Shown one piece after another: positions 55,774-64,000 of a DNA stretch of 64,000 nucleotides (its first letter is position 1; each line of letters opens with the position of its first letter). The DNA comes from Roseovarius sp. ZX-A-9 (lineage in GTDB: Bacteria; Pseudomonadota; Alphaproteobacteria; Rhodobacterales; Rhodobacteraceae): assembly GCF_028369135.1 (NCBI RefSeq), contig NZ_JAPWHW010000005.1, forward strand, positions 124,001 through 188,000, read 5' to 3'. The notes beneath the pieces are model-generated. The model was not told the DNA's origin, searched no databases, and was given only the letters and a program-made list of their open reading frames with translations. Position numbers and translations under genes: made by a program.

Positions 55774-56082
55774 TCAGATCACGGCCTTTTCCGGGAAAGG
55801 TCTTTTGCCGACTATACGCTCATAGCCGACGTCCGAAAGGTCCTGCGTGCGGAAACCACCATAGATGATCCGTTCTGACACCCCCCGGCCCGCGGCTGCC
55901 CCCTGTTGCAGCCCGTGGCCGGGAGAGCCGTTGGCAAAGACAGGGTCGCTCGCCTGTGGATGGCTCTCGACAACCGTGTTGTGATCAAGCGTAGTGAAGT
56001 CGGAATTGGCGGTAAGACTGCAGGCAACGGCAGAACCGATGACAGCCCCACCGACAATCATGACATCATGGCTTTCGCTCAC
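55774..56082 (-). pseudogene. Collapsed FAD-dependent oxidoreductase (DAO family): N- and C-terminal ends fused
   Basis: A 102-codon frame opens with the FAD-binding motif VMIVGGAVIGSAVACSL of a DAO-family oxidase. After about 40 residues it jumps to FANGSPGHGLQQGAAAGRGV and IIYGGFRTQDLSDVGYERI, the usual last 50 residues of a ~370-430 aa DAO-family enzyme. The middle (substrate domain) is missing, so an internal in-frame deletion is inferred. It overlaps the upstream uronate-dehydrogenase-like gene by four bases, as an intact operon member would. Almost certainly non-functional. Confidence 0.8.
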
Positions 56083-56927
56083 TTCTGATCCTCATCGTCC
56101 GGATGGCCAAGGTCAACGAACCAGCCACCGATGCATTGCGTCGAGGCCGCCATCGGGTCGGCTACTTCGGTCTTTGCCTCCAATTCGGCGCGGTAAGGTT
56201 CGCTGCTGTCTTGCGGCGCGAATCCCAAATGCCCGGCATTGGTCATATCCACCGGCTTCACCTTGTTGTCGGACATGCCGACAGTGATCGTGTGGCCCAG
56301 ATGCGGTGCCGTGAGGCACGCAGTGACAAGGCGGCAGCAATCGTCGAATGACAGCCACGACCACAGCATTCGGCGGTCCGCAGGTTCCGGAAAGGACGAG
56401 AAGATGCGGACGCATGCGCTCTCAATCCCGAATTTGTCCCAGTAGAGGCTGGCAAGGGATTCGACAAAGCACTTGGACACTCCATAGAGGCTATCGGGAC
56501 GCGGGCGGGCGTCGCACGGGATGTGGTCCCCCATCTTGTGATAGCCGATGGCGTGTACCGACGAGGCGTAGACAACCCGCTTTACCCCATGTTTCCGCGC
56601 GCCTTCATAGATGTGGTAAGAACCGCGGATGTTGCTGTCGAGTACTTCCTGCCAGGGCCGCTCGTGCGGCGCGCCACCCATATGGACGATGGCATCACAG
56701 CCCTTGGTCGCGGCGATGGTCGCGGCCTCGTCGCCCAGATCGAAAATGCACGCCTCTTCATTCGGCTGCAGGTCCTTGATCTCGACCATATCGGCCAGCA
56801 GCAGCGTGTCGGCCAGCGGTGCCAGACCGCGCCGCAGTTCGGAACCCAGACGCCCTGCGGCCCCTGTGATGAGGATTTTCTTGAATGGTTTGCCCAAGGT
56901 TTTTCTCCGATTTAGTTTGTCATTCAT
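56079..56927 (-). CDS. NAD-dependent epimerase/dehydratase-family enzyme, uronate-dehydrogenase-like
   Basis: A 282-aa extended short-chain dehydrogenase: GxxGxxG motif ITGAAGRLGSELR, then PNEEACIFDLGD, the catalytic YGVSK (about 155) and the downstream SxxxxY equivalents (YASSVHAIGY). The sequence follows Pseudomonas/Agrobacterium Udh closely as I recall it (IVHMGG, LYGVSKCFVESLASLYWDKFG, DDCCRLVTA). Udh oxidises glucuronate or galacturonate to aldarolactones. In this operon another sugar acid or aldehyde substrate is possible. Confidence 0.82.
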   Translation of the reverse strand: MNDKLNRRKTLGKPFKKILITGAAGRLGSELRRGLAPLADTLLLADMVEIKDLQPNEEACIFDLGDEAATIAATKGCDAIVHMGGAPHERPWQEVLDSNIRGSYHIYEGARKHGVKRVVYASSVHAIGYHKMGDHIPCDARPRPDSLYGVSKCFVESLASLYWDKFGIESACVRIFSSFPEPADRRMLWSWLSFDDCCRLVTACLTAPHLGHTITVGMSDNKVKPVDMTNAGHLGFAPQDSSEPYRAELEAKTEVADPMAASTQCIGGWFVDLGHPDDEDQK

Positions 56928-56943
56928 GGCGCTTCAATCACGC

Positions 56944-58563
56944 TCACTTACCTGTCGTCGTCACATAACCCCTGACCCGATCTTCGTCACGCGCGGCCTC
57001 GGAGCGTTTGGCAGGATCTCCGAAACCACCACCACCGGGCGCCTTGAGGACCAGCCGTCGTCCGGCAGGCACAAACTGCCAGCCCTTAGGTTTCATCACC
57101 GTGCCATCGTCCAGCGTAACCGAGCCCAGCGCGCCTTCGCCTCCGCCGTCACGGCCGCGCGGGGCGGCTGTGACCCGGTCGAACATGGCCGAAAATTCGA
57201 ACTCATGGCCTGCGGCTGGCGCGATCTCGATCACCTGACCGAGGCCGCCGCGATACTGCCCGTCACCACCCGAATCCGGGCGCAGCTCCTTGCGCCAGAC
57301 CACGATCGGGCCGGTATGTTCGGTGGCCTCGATCGGCATCGTGTGCACGCCGGAGGGAAACGCCGTGGCCGACAGACCGTCCAGCGTGGGCCGCGCGCCC
57401 ATACCGCCAGAGTTGAACATCAGCACTTCCGCGCGGCGTCCATCCTTGCCCGTCTCGGGGCGCACCGAGATATGCACGTTCCATAGCGCCGCGGCACCTT
57501 CGGCCAGAACCTGCCCCGGCAGCGCCTTAGCCAGCGCCCCCAGTATGAGGTCCGGTACCATATGGCCCAGCACATGCCGCACCGAAACCGGCGCCGGCCG
57601 AGCAGCGTTGAGGATATTGGTGGGCGAGGTCACATGAAACACCGCAAGCGAAGCGGCGTTGTTGGGAATATCCGGTGCGACGACGCATTTCAGCGCGTAA
57701 CAGGCGTAGGCCTTGGTATAGATCAGCGGCACGTTGATGCCCCAGCGGCTCATCGGGTCGGTGCCGGTCAGATCGACGGTGACGCTATCCTTGGCGATAG
57801 CAACTTTAGCCGCCAGCCGGATCTGTTCGTCATAGCCGTCAGTCATCATGTCGTTTGACCACGAGCCCTTGGGCAGATCGGCGATGCGCTCCATCATCGC
57901 CTTGTGGGTACGCGACAGGATGAATTGACCCAGCTTATCAAGGTTGGGCAAACCGACCTCGTTCAGCATCTCGATCAGGCGTTTGTGGCCCACATCGTTG
58001 CATGCCGCGAGCGAATAGAAGTCACCTATCACCTGATTGGCTTCGCGCACGTTGGCGCGCAGGATCTTCAATAGATGTTTGTTCACCTCGCCGCGCTCGG
58101 CGAATTTCATCACCGGGATCTGGATGCCTTCCTCGTAAACCGATTTGCCATCCGCGCCAAAGCCACGCCCGCCCACATCGACGACATGCGCCGTGCAGGC
58201 GAAAAAGCCGATCAACTCATCACCGTTGAACGATGGCGACACCATCGTGATGTCATGCAGGTGGCCGGTGCCCTTCCACGGATCGTTGGTCACATAGGTG
58301 TCGCCCGGATACATCTCTTCGCGCGGGATTTCGTTGATGAAGTGCTGTAGCGCCTCGGCCATGGTGTTCACATGGCCCGGCGTCCCGGTCACCGCCTGGG
58401 CGAGCATCTCACCCTTGGCGTTATAGACCCCTGCCGACAGGTCGCCCGCCTCGCGCACCGAGGTCGAAAAGGCAGTGCGCAGCAGTGTCATCGCCTGCTC
58501 TTCGACCACCGAAATCAGGCGATTCCACATCACCTGCATGCGAATTTCTTCAATCTGGTTCAT
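56944..58563 (-). CDS. Hydantoinase B / oxoprolinase-family subunit (HyuB)
   Basis: A 539-aa HyuB-type subunit. Markers are the N-terminal TAFSTSVREAGDLSAGVYNAKGEML, the VTNDPWKGTGHLHDITMVSP motif with conserved His/Asp, and a GGGGFGDPAKR-type C-terminal region. HyuA-HyuB complexes perform ATP-dependent ring opening of hydantoins or oxoproline-like amides, or carboxylation in relatives. It overlaps hyuA by four bases. Confidence 0.92.
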   Translation of the reverse strand: MNQIEEIRMQVMWNRLISVVEEQAMTLLRTAFSTSVREAGDLSAGVYNAKGEMLAQAVTGTPGHVNTMAEALQHFINEIPREEMYPGDTYVTNDPWKGTGHLHDITMVSPSFNGDELIGFFACTAHVVDVGGRGFGADGKSVYEEGIQIPVMKFAERGEVNKHLLKILRANVREANQVIGDFYSLAACNDVGHKRLIEMLNEVGLPNLDKLGQFILSRTHKAMMERIADLPKGSWSNDMMTDGYDEQIRLAAKVAIAKDSVTVDLTGTDPMSRWGINVPLIYTKAYACYALKCVVAPDIPNNAASLAVFHVTSPTNILNAARPAPVSVRHVLGHMVPDLILGALAKALPGQVLAEGAAALWNVHISVRPETGKDGRRAEVLMFNSGGMGARPTLDGLSATAFPSGVHTMPIEATEHTGPIVVWRKELRPDSGGDGQYRGGLGQVIEIAPAAGHEFEFSAMFDRVTAAPRGRDGGGEGALGSVTLDDGTVMKPKGWQFVPAGRRLVLKAPGGGGFGDPAKRSEAARDEDRVRGYVTTTGK

Positions 58564-60644
58564 TGGCTCAAACCTTTGCGCACAAGGAGCAACGAGCCGT
58601 CCGACTGGACGACCACATCAAATGGCGAGGTCACGACTGTCGATGTCTCGTCCTCGACGATCACCGCAGGCCCCGCCACCCGGTTACCAGGGCGCAGCGC
58701 GGTCCGCGCCACGATGGCCGTGTCTCGCTCCTGCCCCTCTGCCAGATCAAATACCGGCCGGAATGCCGTGGGTGCAATCGCTTCGCCGGACTCGTTGAGA
58801 GTGTGGCGTTCGCCGTCGGGGCGCTGGTCATACGCCTTGACCGAGAATGTGACGAATTCGATCTCCGGCCCTTCGACCGCCCGGCCAAAGAATGCGGCGT
58901 AGCGGGCTTTGAACGCGTCTTCGATCATTGCCTCGTCAGCGGCGGTAAAGTCGCGAACAGGCAAAGGAACCGGGATTTCCCAGCCCTGCCCCGCGTAACG
59001 CATGAAGGCCGTGATGTCGCACAGGATTTCGCCGTCGGTGCCAGCGCGCACGAAGCCCTCGGCCGTCGCCCTGAGATCACTCAGCAGTGCGTTCAGTCCA
59101 GCGGCATCGAACCCGGCCAGCTTCTGGATTTGCGACGCGACAGCCTCGTACCCGAAGGGCGCGCGCAAAAACCCGATGGCTGATCCGACACCGGCACTTT
59201 GCGGGATCAGGCAGCGTGCAACGCCCAACTTTTCGCACAGGCGCGCGGCGTGCAGCGGCGCGGCACCGCCAAAGGCGATCATCGTGTTGTCGCTGATGTT
59301 CTTGCCGTTCTCGACCGCATGAACGCGGGCGGCATTGGCCATGTTTTCGTCGACCACATCGCAGACGCCAAAGGCAGCGGCCTGCGCATCGAGGCCAAGT
59401 TTCGCGCCGACATGAAGCTCCATCGCCGTTGCCGCGGCCCCGGCATCAAGCCGGATCTTGCCGCCGGCGAAATTATCCGGATCAAGTTTCCCCAGCAGCA
59501 GATCGGCATCGGTGATGGCCGGGCGCGTGCCGCCCTTGGCGTAACAGGCCGGCCCCGGTTCCGACCCCGCCGATTCCGGCCCCGCCTGGATCCGGCTCAT
59601 GGCATCAACCGACGCGATGGAACCGCCGCCCGCGCCAATCTCGATCATCTCGATCACGGGGATGGAAATCGGCATTCCCGAGCCCTTGGCGAAGCCCGAG
59701 CTACGCGCGACCTCGAAACTGCGGGCGGTCTGCGGCTGATAACCCTCGATCAGGCAGATTTTCGCCGTGGTGCCCCCCATGTCGTAGGAAACGACCCGAT
59801 CCAGCCCGAAGCTCTTGGCAATGTCTGCGGCAAAGATCGCGCCGCCCGCCGGACCGGATTCGACCAGACGCACCGGGAATTCCGCCGCCGTCTCGACCGA
59901 CACGAGGCCCCCGCCAGAATGGATCATGTAGACCGGGCATTTTGTACCCATGTCCTTGAGTCGCGTTTGCAAACGACCGAGGTAATCGGCCATTTGCGGA
60001 CGCACATAGGCATTGGCGCAGACGGTATTGAAGCGCTCGTATTCGCGCATTTGCGGCGACACCTCGGCAGAGATCGACACCGGCAGATCAAGGTGCTTTT
60101 CCATGATCTCTCGCGCGCGCTTTTCATGCGCATCGTTCATGTAGGAATGGATGAACCCGATGGCGATGGCGCCAAAATCCTGCGCGGCAATCTGTTTCGC
60201 CAGCGCTTCAAGCGCTGCCTCGTCCAGCGCCAGAAGTTCCTCGCCCTGCGCGCTCATCCGGCCTGCGACGGTGAACCGGTCCTCGCGCGGGATCAGCGGC
60301 TGGGGCAGAACAATGTTCATGTCGTATTGATCGAACCGGTTTTCGGTCCGCATCTCGATCACATCGCGGAATCCTTCGGTCGTGATCAACGCGGTACGCG
60401 CACCGCGCCGCTCGATCAGCGCATTGGTCGCCAGCGTCGTGCCATGAATGATCATGTCGATTTGGTTCGCACTGATCCCCGCCTGCTCGATCACGATCGC
60501 GATCCCGTCCAGAATCGCCTGTTCGGGTGCCATGTAGGTGGTCAGCACCTTGGTCGAGAAAAGCGTGCCGCGCACGTCGAGCACGATATCGGTGAACGTG
60601 CCACCGATATCCGCACCCAGTCGGATGTCGTCCCCGGTCTTCAT
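58560..60644 (-). CDS. Hydantoinase A / oxoprolinase-family subunit (HyuA)
   Basis: A 694-aa HyuA-type subunit of the ASKHA fold: RLGADIGGTFTDIVLDVRG is the N-terminal phosphate loop, HGTTLATNALIERRGA follows, and YDMGGTTAKICLIEGY is the second phosphate motif. It pairs with HyuB downstream. It overlaps the upstream ThDP-enzyme gene by four bases, so FAD-oxidase, ThDP enzyme and hydantoinase belong to one functional unit. Confidence 0.93.
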   Translation of the reverse strand: MKTGDDIRLGADIGGTFTDIVLDVRGTLFSTKVLTTYMAPEQAILDGIAIVIEQAGISANQIDMIIHGTTLATNALIERRGARTALITTEGFRDVIEMRTENRFDQYDMNIVLPQPLIPREDRFTVAGRMSAQGEELLALDEAALEALAKQIAAQDFGAIAIGFIHSYMNDAHEKRAREIMEKHLDLPVSISAEVSPQMREYERFNTVCANAYVRPQMADYLGRLQTRLKDMGTKCPVYMIHSGGGLVSVETAAEFPVRLVESGPAGGAIFAADIAKSFGLDRVVSYDMGGTTAKICLIEGYQPQTARSFEVARSSGFAKGSGMPISIPVIEMIEIGAGGGSIASVDAMSRIQAGPESAGSEPGPACYAKGGTRPAITDADLLLGKLDPDNFAGGKIRLDAGAAATAMELHVGAKLGLDAQAAAFGVCDVVDENMANAARVHAVENGKNISDNTMIAFGGAAPLHAARLCEKLGVARCLIPQSAGVGSAIGFLRAPFGYEAVASQIQKLAGFDAAGLNALLSDLRATAEGFVRAGTDGEILCDITAFMRYAGQGWEIPVPLPVRDFTAADEAMIEDAFKARYAAFFGRAVEGPEIEFVTFSVKAYDQRPDGERHTLNESGEAIAPTAFRPVFDLAEGQERDTAIVARTALRPGNRVAGPAVIVEDETSTVVTSPFDVVVQSDGSLLLVRKGLSQ

Positions 60645-62320
60645 GCCTGATCCTTCTTCGCAAGCGCGGTTTCGCGCATCTGTGTAAGCGTCATCCGCGG
60701 CGTCAGCGCCTCGGGCGATATAACAAGGTCAAGAACAGCGCCGGTTTTGGACGCCAGCGCCCGGTCGAACGCCGCCTCGAAATCCGCCGTGTTTTCGACC
60801 CGTTCCGCGTGGAACCCGTAGGCCCTGGCGAGGGCCGCGAAATCAGGGTTCGCCGTCATGGTCGTGCCGGATACGCGGGTTGGATAGTTGCGTTCCTGAT
60901 GCGCGCGGATCGTGCCGTAGATGCCATTGTTGAGCACCAGCACGATGGGCTGCGCCCCGGCCTGAAGTGCGGTCGCGAGTTCCTGACAGTTCATCTGGAA
61001 ATCACCGTCCCCGGCAAAGCAGACCACCGTGCGGTCAGGGGCGGCAACCTTGGCGGCGACGGCGGCGGGCAGGCCATAGCCCATCGCGCCCGATTGCGGC
61101 GCCAGCAGCCGCGCCTTTGGGCCATACTTGAAGAACTTGCCCGACCAGACGGTGAAATTTCCGGCGCCATTGGTCAGGATGAAGTCCTCGGGCAGCTTGT
61201 CGCGCAATATGGCGCAAACCTTGCCCATGTCGACGGGCGACGGCAGGTCCGGCAGGGTAAAGCCCGCCTCATAGGCCTCGCGACCCTCGGCACGCCATGC
61301 TGCCCAGTCGCCCTTGACCGGCTCGATTTCGGCAAGTGCATCGGCAAATGCGTTCGGGCCAGCATGGATGCCCAGCGCAGGGCGGTACACCTTGCCAAGC
61401 TCCAGATCGGACCCGTGCACATGGATCACGGTCTGTTTCGGCTCGGGGCAGTCAAGGAGGGTATACCCATCGGTAGACATCTCGCCGAAGCGGTTGTTCA
61501 CCGCCAGTATCACGTCCGCGTTCTGAACCATCTTGCGAATCTGCGGCGTCATGCCGACACCCATTTCACCGATGAAAACGGGCGAATGGTTGTCGAACTG
61601 GTCTTGATAGCGGAAAATGGCAGCAACCGGGATATCAGAGGCCTCGGCAAACGCCTGTAGTTTGGCGCTGCTGTCGTCCCGCCAGTTGCAGCCCGCAATC
61701 AGCATCAGCGGCCTTTTCGCCCCCGTCAGCATTTCGCGCATCCGGGCCATCGTCGCCGGGGCGGGTGCTGCCTCGGGAATGTCGAGCGGACCACGCAGCG
61801 GGGCGGCGTCCGTCATCGAGGTCAGCATATCTTCGGGCAGCGCGACCACGACCGGCCCCGGGCGGCCCGTCACCGCCCTCGTCCAGGCGCGCGACAGGAT
61901 CTCGGGCAAGCGGTTCGCATCGTCGATCTCGACAACCCATTTCGCCATCGTGCCGAATACGGCCTTGTAGTCGATTTCCTGAAACGCTTCGCGCCCCCGC
62001 ATGTCCGTGCCGACCTGGCCCACGAAAACGATCATCGGGGCGCTGTCCTGCATCGCGGTGTGAATGCCGATCGACGCGTTGGTGACACCGGGACCGCGCG
62101 TAACCATGCAGATGCCCGGCATGCCCGTCAGCTTGCCATAGGCTGCCGCCATGAACCCGGCGCCGCCCTCGTTCCGGCACATGACGTAATCCATTTTGCC
62201 CGCCGTGTCGTGCAGGGCATCCAGCACGGCAAGATAGCTTTCGCCGGGAACGCCAAACGCCTTCGTTGCACCGAGTGCGATCAGACTTTCGACAAGAAGC
62301 TGTCCACCGTTACGCATCAT
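60641..62320 (-). CDS. Thiamine-diphosphate-dependent enzyme (acetolactate-synthase-like)
   Basis: A 559-aa ThDP enzyme with the three usual domains: Pyr (NGGQLLVESLIALGATKAFGVPGESYL with the catalytic Glu), a central domain, and PP with GDGDFQMNCQELATALQAG and the downstream NNGIYGTIRAHQ. Start 62320 has GAGGAA eight bases upstream. Close relatives of this type are annotated as acetolactate synthase large subunit-like enzymes, but without the regulatory subunit and in this operon a 2-oxoacid decarboxylase or C-C lyase is likelier. Confidence 0.9.
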   Translation of the reverse strand: MMRNGGQLLVESLIALGATKAFGVPGESYLAVLDALHDTAGKMDYVMCRNEGGAGFMAAAYGKLTGMPGICMVTRGPGVTNASIGIHTAMQDSAPMIVFVGQVGTDMRGREAFQEIDYKAVFGTMAKWVVEIDDANRLPEILSRAWTRAVTGRPGPVVVALPEDMLTSMTDAAPLRGPLDIPEAAPAPATMARMREMLTGAKRPLMLIAGCNWRDDSSAKLQAFAEASDIPVAAIFRYQDQFDNHSPVFIGEMGVGMTPQIRKMVQNADVILAVNNRFGEMSTDGYTLLDCPEPKQTVIHVHGSDLELGKVYRPALGIHAGPNAFADALAEIEPVKGDWAAWRAEGREAYEAGFTLPDLPSPVDMGKVCAILRDKLPEDFILTNGAGNFTVWSGKFFKYGPKARLLAPQSGAMGYGLPAAVAAKVAAPDRTVVCFAGDGDFQMNCQELATALQAGAQPIVLVLNNGIYGTIRAHQERNYPTRVSGTTMTANPDFAALARAYGFHAERVENTADFEAAFDRALASKTGAVLDLVISPEALTPRMTLTQMRETALAKKDQA

Positions 62321-62521
62321 CGCTGTTCTTCCTCACAAATTTCGGAGAGTCCTGCCCAAGTGCTAGCCGGGTCGGGGTCATCACAGGACAAACGGGCGGC
62401 GGCCAAGGGAAGCACCCGCAGGCCACTGCTGTCCTTGCGTATGGTGCCGCGCGATGCCGCGAGCGTAAATCAAGAAAACTCACGAACCGACAAGTATTGC
62501 TTGTCATTCGAACGCAGCGGA

Positions 62522-63940
62522 TCACGGCTTTTCTGTCACCACCACACCCGGATTCAGCACACCATCGGGGTCGAACGCGGCCTTGATCCGCGCCATCAAT
62601 TCGCGCTCGGTCGGGCTGCGCAACGCATTCGCCAGCGCAACCTTGGACCGCCCCAGCCCATGCTCTGCCGCAAAGCTGCCCCCGAGGTCTGAGGCAAGGC
62701 CGCCAAGCGCCAGCGCCAGTTCGGCGTTCACAGCGTCAAAACTTCCGCCTGCTTCTGGCAGTGACAAGTTGTAATGGGTGTTTCCATCCCCCAGATGGCC
62801 AAACGGATTAACCCGCACGCCCGGCATGATTGCCTGACACAAGGCCTCGCTCTGAGTGAGGAAACCGGCGAGCCTGCCGGGAGGGACCGAAATATCATGC
62901 TTGAGCTGCGGGCCTTCCAGGCGCTGACCTTCGGGTTGCTCTTCGCGCAGAGCCCAGAGCGCAGCGCGCTGGCTGTCAGACATGGCAATCGTACCATCGA
63001 CCACCATAGCCTTGTCAAAGCCGCGTTCCAGAATATCCGAAAGCATTTCTGCCAAGGGGACGCGCATCGAACCTGCCGTCAGCTCGACCAGCAGGTACCA
63101 CGGCGCGCGCGTTTCCAGCGGGTACACAAGCCCATCGACATGACGCAGCGCCAGATCGAGGCCGAAGTCACAGAAGAATTCCAACGCGCTGATGAACTCG
63201 CCTGCCTCGGTGCGAATAAGTGTTCCCAAAGCAACCAGTGCTTCCAGATCAGGGATCGCCAGAAACGCGGTTTCGCGCTGTTTGGGGGCCGGATAAAGCT
63301 TCAGCACCGCGCGTGTTACCACGCCCAGCGTCCCCTCGGCACCGCAGAACAGCTTGCGCAGCTGGTAGCCCGCGTTGTCCTTTTGCGCATGCCGCATACC
63401 ATCCCAGATCGCGCCGTCATGCAGCACTACCTCCAGCCCCAGAACGAGGTCCTGCATCATGCCGTAGCGCGCCGCATGGCTGCCCCCGGCATTGGTACTG
63501 ATCAGCCCGCCGATCTGTGCGGTGCCTTCGGCCCCCAGATGCATGGGAAAGATCAGATCGTGGGGCAATAGCGCCTCGTGCAGCGCCGCCAGCACCACAC
63601 CGGCATCGACGTCGATCGTGCCGCTGTCAGGGTCCGGATCACCAATGGACCGCATCCGCGCCAAAGACAGTATCACCGCGCCCGGCCGCTCTGCGACGGC
63701 TGCACCGCACAGCGAAGTATTGCCACCCTGCGGAATGACCGGAACCCCCGCCAGATCACAGGCCGAAACCACCGCGGCGACTTCGGCGGTCGATGCCGGG
63801 CGCGCCACACCCAGCGGCGGCGCGCCATAGCGGTCCAGCCAATCGCGCGCGTAGCCCGTCACCTCGGCCTCGGTCAGCCAGCCCTTCGGTCCGAGGATTT
63901 CGTGCAATTCAACTGCCAGTTCGCTCATGGTTTCATTCAT
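62522..63940 (-). CDS. FAD-linked oxidase (GlcD / D-lactate dehydrogenase type)
   Basis: A 472-aa flavoprotein with an N-terminal PCMH FAD domain (VPVIPQGGNTSLCGAAV; IGGLISTNAGGSHAARYG) and the FAD-oxidase C-terminal domain with NPFGHLGDGNTHYN (metal-site His) and SFAAEHGLGRSK. Such enzymes oxidise 2-hydroxyacids such as D-lactate, glycolate or 2-hydroxyglutarate. The start could also be ATG 63928, better spaced from AGGA. It begins the leftward catabolic series, about 200 bases upstream of the ThDP gene. Confidence 0.9.
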   Translation of the reverse strand: MNETMSELAVELHEILGPKGWLTEAEVTGYARDWLDRYGAPPLGVARPASTAEVAAVVSACDLAGVPVIPQGGNTSLCGAAVAERPGAVILSLARMRSIGDPDPDSGTIDVDAGVVLAALHEALLPHDLIFPMHLGAEGTAQIGGLISTNAGGSHAARYGMMQDLVLGLEVVLHDGAIWDGMRHAQKDNAGYQLRKLFCGAEGTLGVVTRAVLKLYPAPKQRETAFLAIPDLEALVALGTLIRTEAGEFISALEFFCDFGLDLALRHVDGLVYPLETRAPWYLLVELTAGSMRVPLAEMLSDILERGFDKAMVVDGTIAMSDSQRAALWALREEQPEGQRLEGPQLKHDISVPPGRLAGFLTQSEALCQAIMPGVRVNPFGHLGDGNTHYNLSLPEAGGSFDAVNAELALALGGLASDLGGSFAAEHGLGRSKVALANALRSPTERELMARIKAAFDPDGVLNPGVVVTEKP

Positions 63941-63955
63941 CCTGCACGCGATCAG

Positions 63956-63972
63956 ACCGCCTTCGCGGCGGT
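63956..63972. other. Short GC hairpin at the window edge
   Basis: ACCGCC and GGCGGT are separated by TTCGC, a compact hairpin just left of a possible leftward stop codon (TGA, 63975-63973) that would end a gene lying mostly beyond the window. No T-run follows, so a terminator role is uncertain. The upstream gene cannot be described. Confidence 0.3.
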
Positions 63973-64000
63973 TCAGGCGCCCACCGCCACCGATCCTCGG

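Noticed and set aside
59199..60650. A rightward frame of over 480 codons opposite hyuA
   Set aside because: Antisense to HyuA with all its motifs; treated as a shadow.
63973..64000. C-terminal end of a further leftward gene at the window edge
   Set aside because: Only nine codons are visible before a TGA; too short to support a feature.

Overview
This GC-rich, gene-dense 64 kb window looks like a chromosomal segment of a Rhodobacteraceae (Roseobacter-group) alphaproteobacterium. The evidence is an alphaproteobacterial core gene set (polA, the block mreB-mreC-mreD-mrdA-rodA, tamA-tamB, lipB, the aa3-type oxidase gene ctaD, YaeQ, HIT and zinc-finger proteins) and protein sequences typical of the group. 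The assignment comes from reading the sequence, not from a database search.

Layout. 1-5.3 kb: housekeeping genes (unknown protein, HIT hydrolase, lone ABC ATPase, small zinc protein, DNA polymerase I). 5.3-8.4 kb: a LysR-controlled CoA module (CaiB-type CoA-transferase diverging from a LysR gene and a FAS1-like/mesaconyl-type hydratase) with a clear palindromic operator candidate. 8.4-9.6 kb: a Wza-like polysaccharide-export lipoprotein gene broken by a single-base frameshift. 9.7-12.1 kb: davA-davB, the 5-aminovaleramide route of lysine catabolism. 12.2-17.8 kb: tamA-tamB.

18.2-33.4 kb is the most unusual region, a nonribosomal peptide cluster built around a divergent promoter region. Leftwards runs a dimodular NRPS (C-A-PCP-C-A-PCP-TE, about 2690 aa), then a translationally close Wzx/MATE-like flippase. 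Its first adenylation domain is split between motifs A8 and A9 by a complete PP-loop ATP-pyrophosphatase resembling the WbpG-type N-acetyl-sugar amidotransferases, including its zinc-ribbon start. Rightwards runs an operon of a HupE/UreJ-like membrane protein, a free-standing carrier protein, an acyl-CoA-dehydrogenase-like enzyme, a methyltransferase with an unfamiliar N-terminal half, and a free-standing PltF-like adenylation enzyme. Carrier, dehydrogenase and adenylase together match the PltL/PltE/PltF logic that turns L-proline into a pyrrole-2-carboxyl (or dehydroprolyl) starter, which would be handed to the first condensation domain. By the eight-residue specificity code read by eye, module 1 looks asparagine-like.

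Immediately next to it (33.5-38.6 kb) lies a complete TonB system with an OprC/NosA-type copper receptor and a DUF2946 protein. This raises the untested idea that the peptide is a metal (copper) ligand and that synthesis and uptake genes are neighbours.

38.6-41.1 kb is low-density DNA with an IS5-type transposase relic beside a tRNA-Leu(GAG). 41.1-54.7 kb returns to core functions (lipB, a methyltransferase with a histone-like tail, ctaD with a strong terminator, a DUF1989 protein, the rod-shape operon, a GhrA-type reductase, SseB and a uracil-DNA-glycosylase-like protein). 54.7-64 kb is a leftward catabolic operon of unknown substrate (FAD-linked oxidase, ThDP enzyme, HyuA/HyuB, a uronate-dehydrogenase-like enzyme, the collapsed remnant of a FAD-dependent oxidoreductase, and a LysR regulator), mostly joined by 4-base overlaps.
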